The notes under the pieces are model-generated. The model was not told the origin of the DNA, ran no database searches, and worked only from the letters and a program-made list of their open reading frames with translations. A stretch of DNA of 7,091 nt from assembly GCA_902489855.1 (NCBI GenBank), contig CABUBS010000108.1, forward strand, positions 1 through 7,091. Reading direction: 5' to 3'. This DNA is from an uncultured Collinsella sp. (GTDB lineage: Bacteria; Actinomycetota; Coriobacteriia; Coriobacteriales; Coriobacteriaceae). Both the position numbers and the translations under genes were made by a program. Every line of letters begins with the position of its first letter. The stretch's first letter is position 1. This document shows positions 6,657 through 7,091 of the stretch, in pieces.

Positions 6657-6687
6657 GGACACCAGCAATGCTATCTCTTGGTGTTTT
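6657..6687 (+). other. Second hairpin followed by TTTT
   Basis: ACACCA (6659-6664) pairs with TGGTGT (6679-6684), extended by three G-T pairs, around a 12-base loop (6666-6677). It ends in TTTT at 6684-6687. It lies 3 bases from the preceding hairpin. The pair could form a tandem terminator or the 3' end of a small RNA. Confidence 0.35.
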
Positions 6688-6743
6688 GCATACTTCCCAT
6701 TACAGATCGCATAAAAAGGCTGGGATGTCCTTTCTGATCCTGA

Positions 6744-6941
6744 TGTACCCCCGCCCGTGCCGTGCAAAAAACGGAGTATTCAGCACCGCGAGCTCTGCCG
6801 GTGCCGCTGCAGTCGGGTGGCATTGCGGAGATCGACGTCATTTTGGGGTCCGACGTGGCGCGAGGCATGCTTGTTTGTCTCGACGAGGCCCGTCTGCCGA
6901 CCCAAATCGCCGGCCGAAGGCTACAATGGCGATGCGGATAG
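6744..6941 (+). pseudogene. Possible remnant of a coding sequence (interrupted frame)
   Basis: The frame starting at 6744, just after stops at 6735 and 6741, stays open for 65 codons to TAG 6939-6941. It reads like protein in its middle part: SGGIAEIDVILGSDVARGML, then CLDEARLPTQIAG. It has no start codon with a ribosome binding site and stops abruptly after the first arm of the inverted repeat. From about 6915 the protein-like reading moves to the next frame (GYNGDADSDMGMVFVARTG and on to TAA 7048-7050). This could be a decayed gene with a frameshift, a gene altered by DNA inversion, or coding-like bias in a non-coding repeat. I do not recognise a family. Confidence 0.3.
6762..6785 (+). repeat. 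Diverged direct repeat, copy 1
   Basis: This 24-base unit begins GTGCA, has five A, and ends GGAGTATTCAGCA. It matches copy 2 at 17 of 24 positions. The mismatches are the A5/T5 block and two single bases; the blocks GTGCA, GGAGT and TTCAGCA are identical. Confidence 0.45.
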
Positions 6942-7091
6942 CGACATGGGCATGGTTTTCGTTGCGCGCACGGGTCCCCTGGGGAGCACTGTGCATTTTT
7001 GGGAGTTTTCAGCAGGCCGGGACAAATGCATACGCACCGGGCGCATCTAATTAGTCCCACGGTAGCCTTCGGCCGGCGCTTTGGGTCGGCA
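6895..7091. repeat. 30-base inverted repeat (29/30) around a 137-base spacer, reaching the window edge
   Basis: Arm 1 (6895-6924) starts TGCCGACCCAAAT and ends CCGAAGGCTAC. Arm 2 (7062-7091) is its reverse complement except at one position (T6907 against C7079). The spacer is 6925-7061. Complementarity stops at the spacer side (A6925 against G7061) but continues to the last base of the window, so arm 2 may extend further. The arrangement suits recombination sites of an invertible segment, terminal repeats of a roughly 200-base miniature element, or convergent copies of a gene end. Read toward the spacer, arm 1 can encode CRPKSPAEGY and arm 2 CRPKAPAEGY. In another frame they give LPTQIAGRRL and PTQSAGRRL. 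Confidence 0.85.
6991..7014 (+). repeat. Diverged direct repeat, copy 2
   Basis: This copy begins GTGCA, has five T where copy 1 has five A, and ends GGAGTTTTCAGCA. It lies inside the 137-base spacer of the large inverted repeat, while copy 1 lies outside it. Its TGCATTT (6992-6998) can also pair with AAATGCA at 7024-7030, forming a local stem. Confidence 0.45.

Larger units (their letters stand above)
6578..7091. other. Gene-poor, structured intergenic stretch
   Basis: No intact gene is convincing in these 514 bases. The longer open frames on both strands (for example 6620-7054 + and 6671-7060 -) have Arg/Cys/Ser-rich, non-protein-like translations and no ribosome binding site. What is here is two hairpins, a diverged direct repeat, a protein-like but interrupted frame and a large inverted repeat. 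Each is listed separately. Confidence 0.6.

Noticed and set aside
6820..6860. GGGTGGCATTGCGG (6815-6828) resembling a T-box antiterminator sequence
   Set aside because: The core expected is GGTGGNACCGCG; here the invariant CC is TT. No stem I region, terminator alternative or downstream amino-acid gene is visible.
6671..7060. 129-codon minus-strand open frame in the last intergenic region
   Set aside because: Cys/Arg/Pro/Ser-rich translation without domain-like pattern or ribosome binding site, and it spans the inverted repeat and hairpins.
6895..7091. Reading the inverted repeat as a terminator or CRISPR unit
   Set aside because: A 137-base loop is too long for a terminator, and there are only two arms in opposite orientation, so no direct-repeat array exists.

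Overview
The window is moderately GC-rich bacterial DNA with G/C-biased third codon positions, Shine-Dalgarno-led genes and compact rho-independent terminators. The gene set is an acidic Asp23/Gls24 protein, a YitT transporter with a DUF2179 tail, a two-cysteine-pair zinc-ribbon membrane protein, an M20D peptidase and a YtcJ-type amidohydrolase. Together with the intergenic style, this suggests a Gram-positive anaerobe of the Coriobacteriia, most like Collinsella. That assignment is recognition by eye and not a database result.

Layout. Positions 1-432 hold the 3' part of an Asp23/Gls24-family gene (+), closed by a strong terminator (485-526). Positions 639-1661 hold a YitT-family membrane protein (+), with its own candidate promoter. 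Positions 1811-3094 hold a zinc-ribbon, multi-pass membrane protein with a Pro/Glu/Ala-rich tail (+). It converges on an M20D amidohydrolase (3235-4698, -), and a hairpin at 3153-3190 can serve both strands. From a shared 167-bp region the M20 gene and a large YtcJ-like metal-dependent amidohydrolase (4866-6503, +) diverge. The second enzyme ends at a bulged terminator hairpin (6523-6577).

Function. The central part pairs two unrelated hydrolase folds that both cleave amide-type bonds: M20D enzymes act on N-acyl or peptide amides, and YtcJ-like enzymes act on amides, formamides and related C-N bonds. Divergent transcription from one control region fits a small amide-scavenging module, but no substrate can be read from the sequence. 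The first three genes concern the envelope: stress response, transport or membrane integration, and a zinc-ribbon membrane protein.

The last 514 bases (6578-7091) contain no convincing intact gene but are rich in structure. They hold two further hairpins, a diverged 24-base direct repeat, a protein-like but interrupted reading frame, and a nearly perfect 30-base inverted repeat (29/30) whose arms at 6895-6924 and 7062-7091 enclose 137 bases. The second arm touches the window edge. This is the least explained part of the window. Candidates are an invertible segment, a miniature mobile element, or convergent copies of one gene end.
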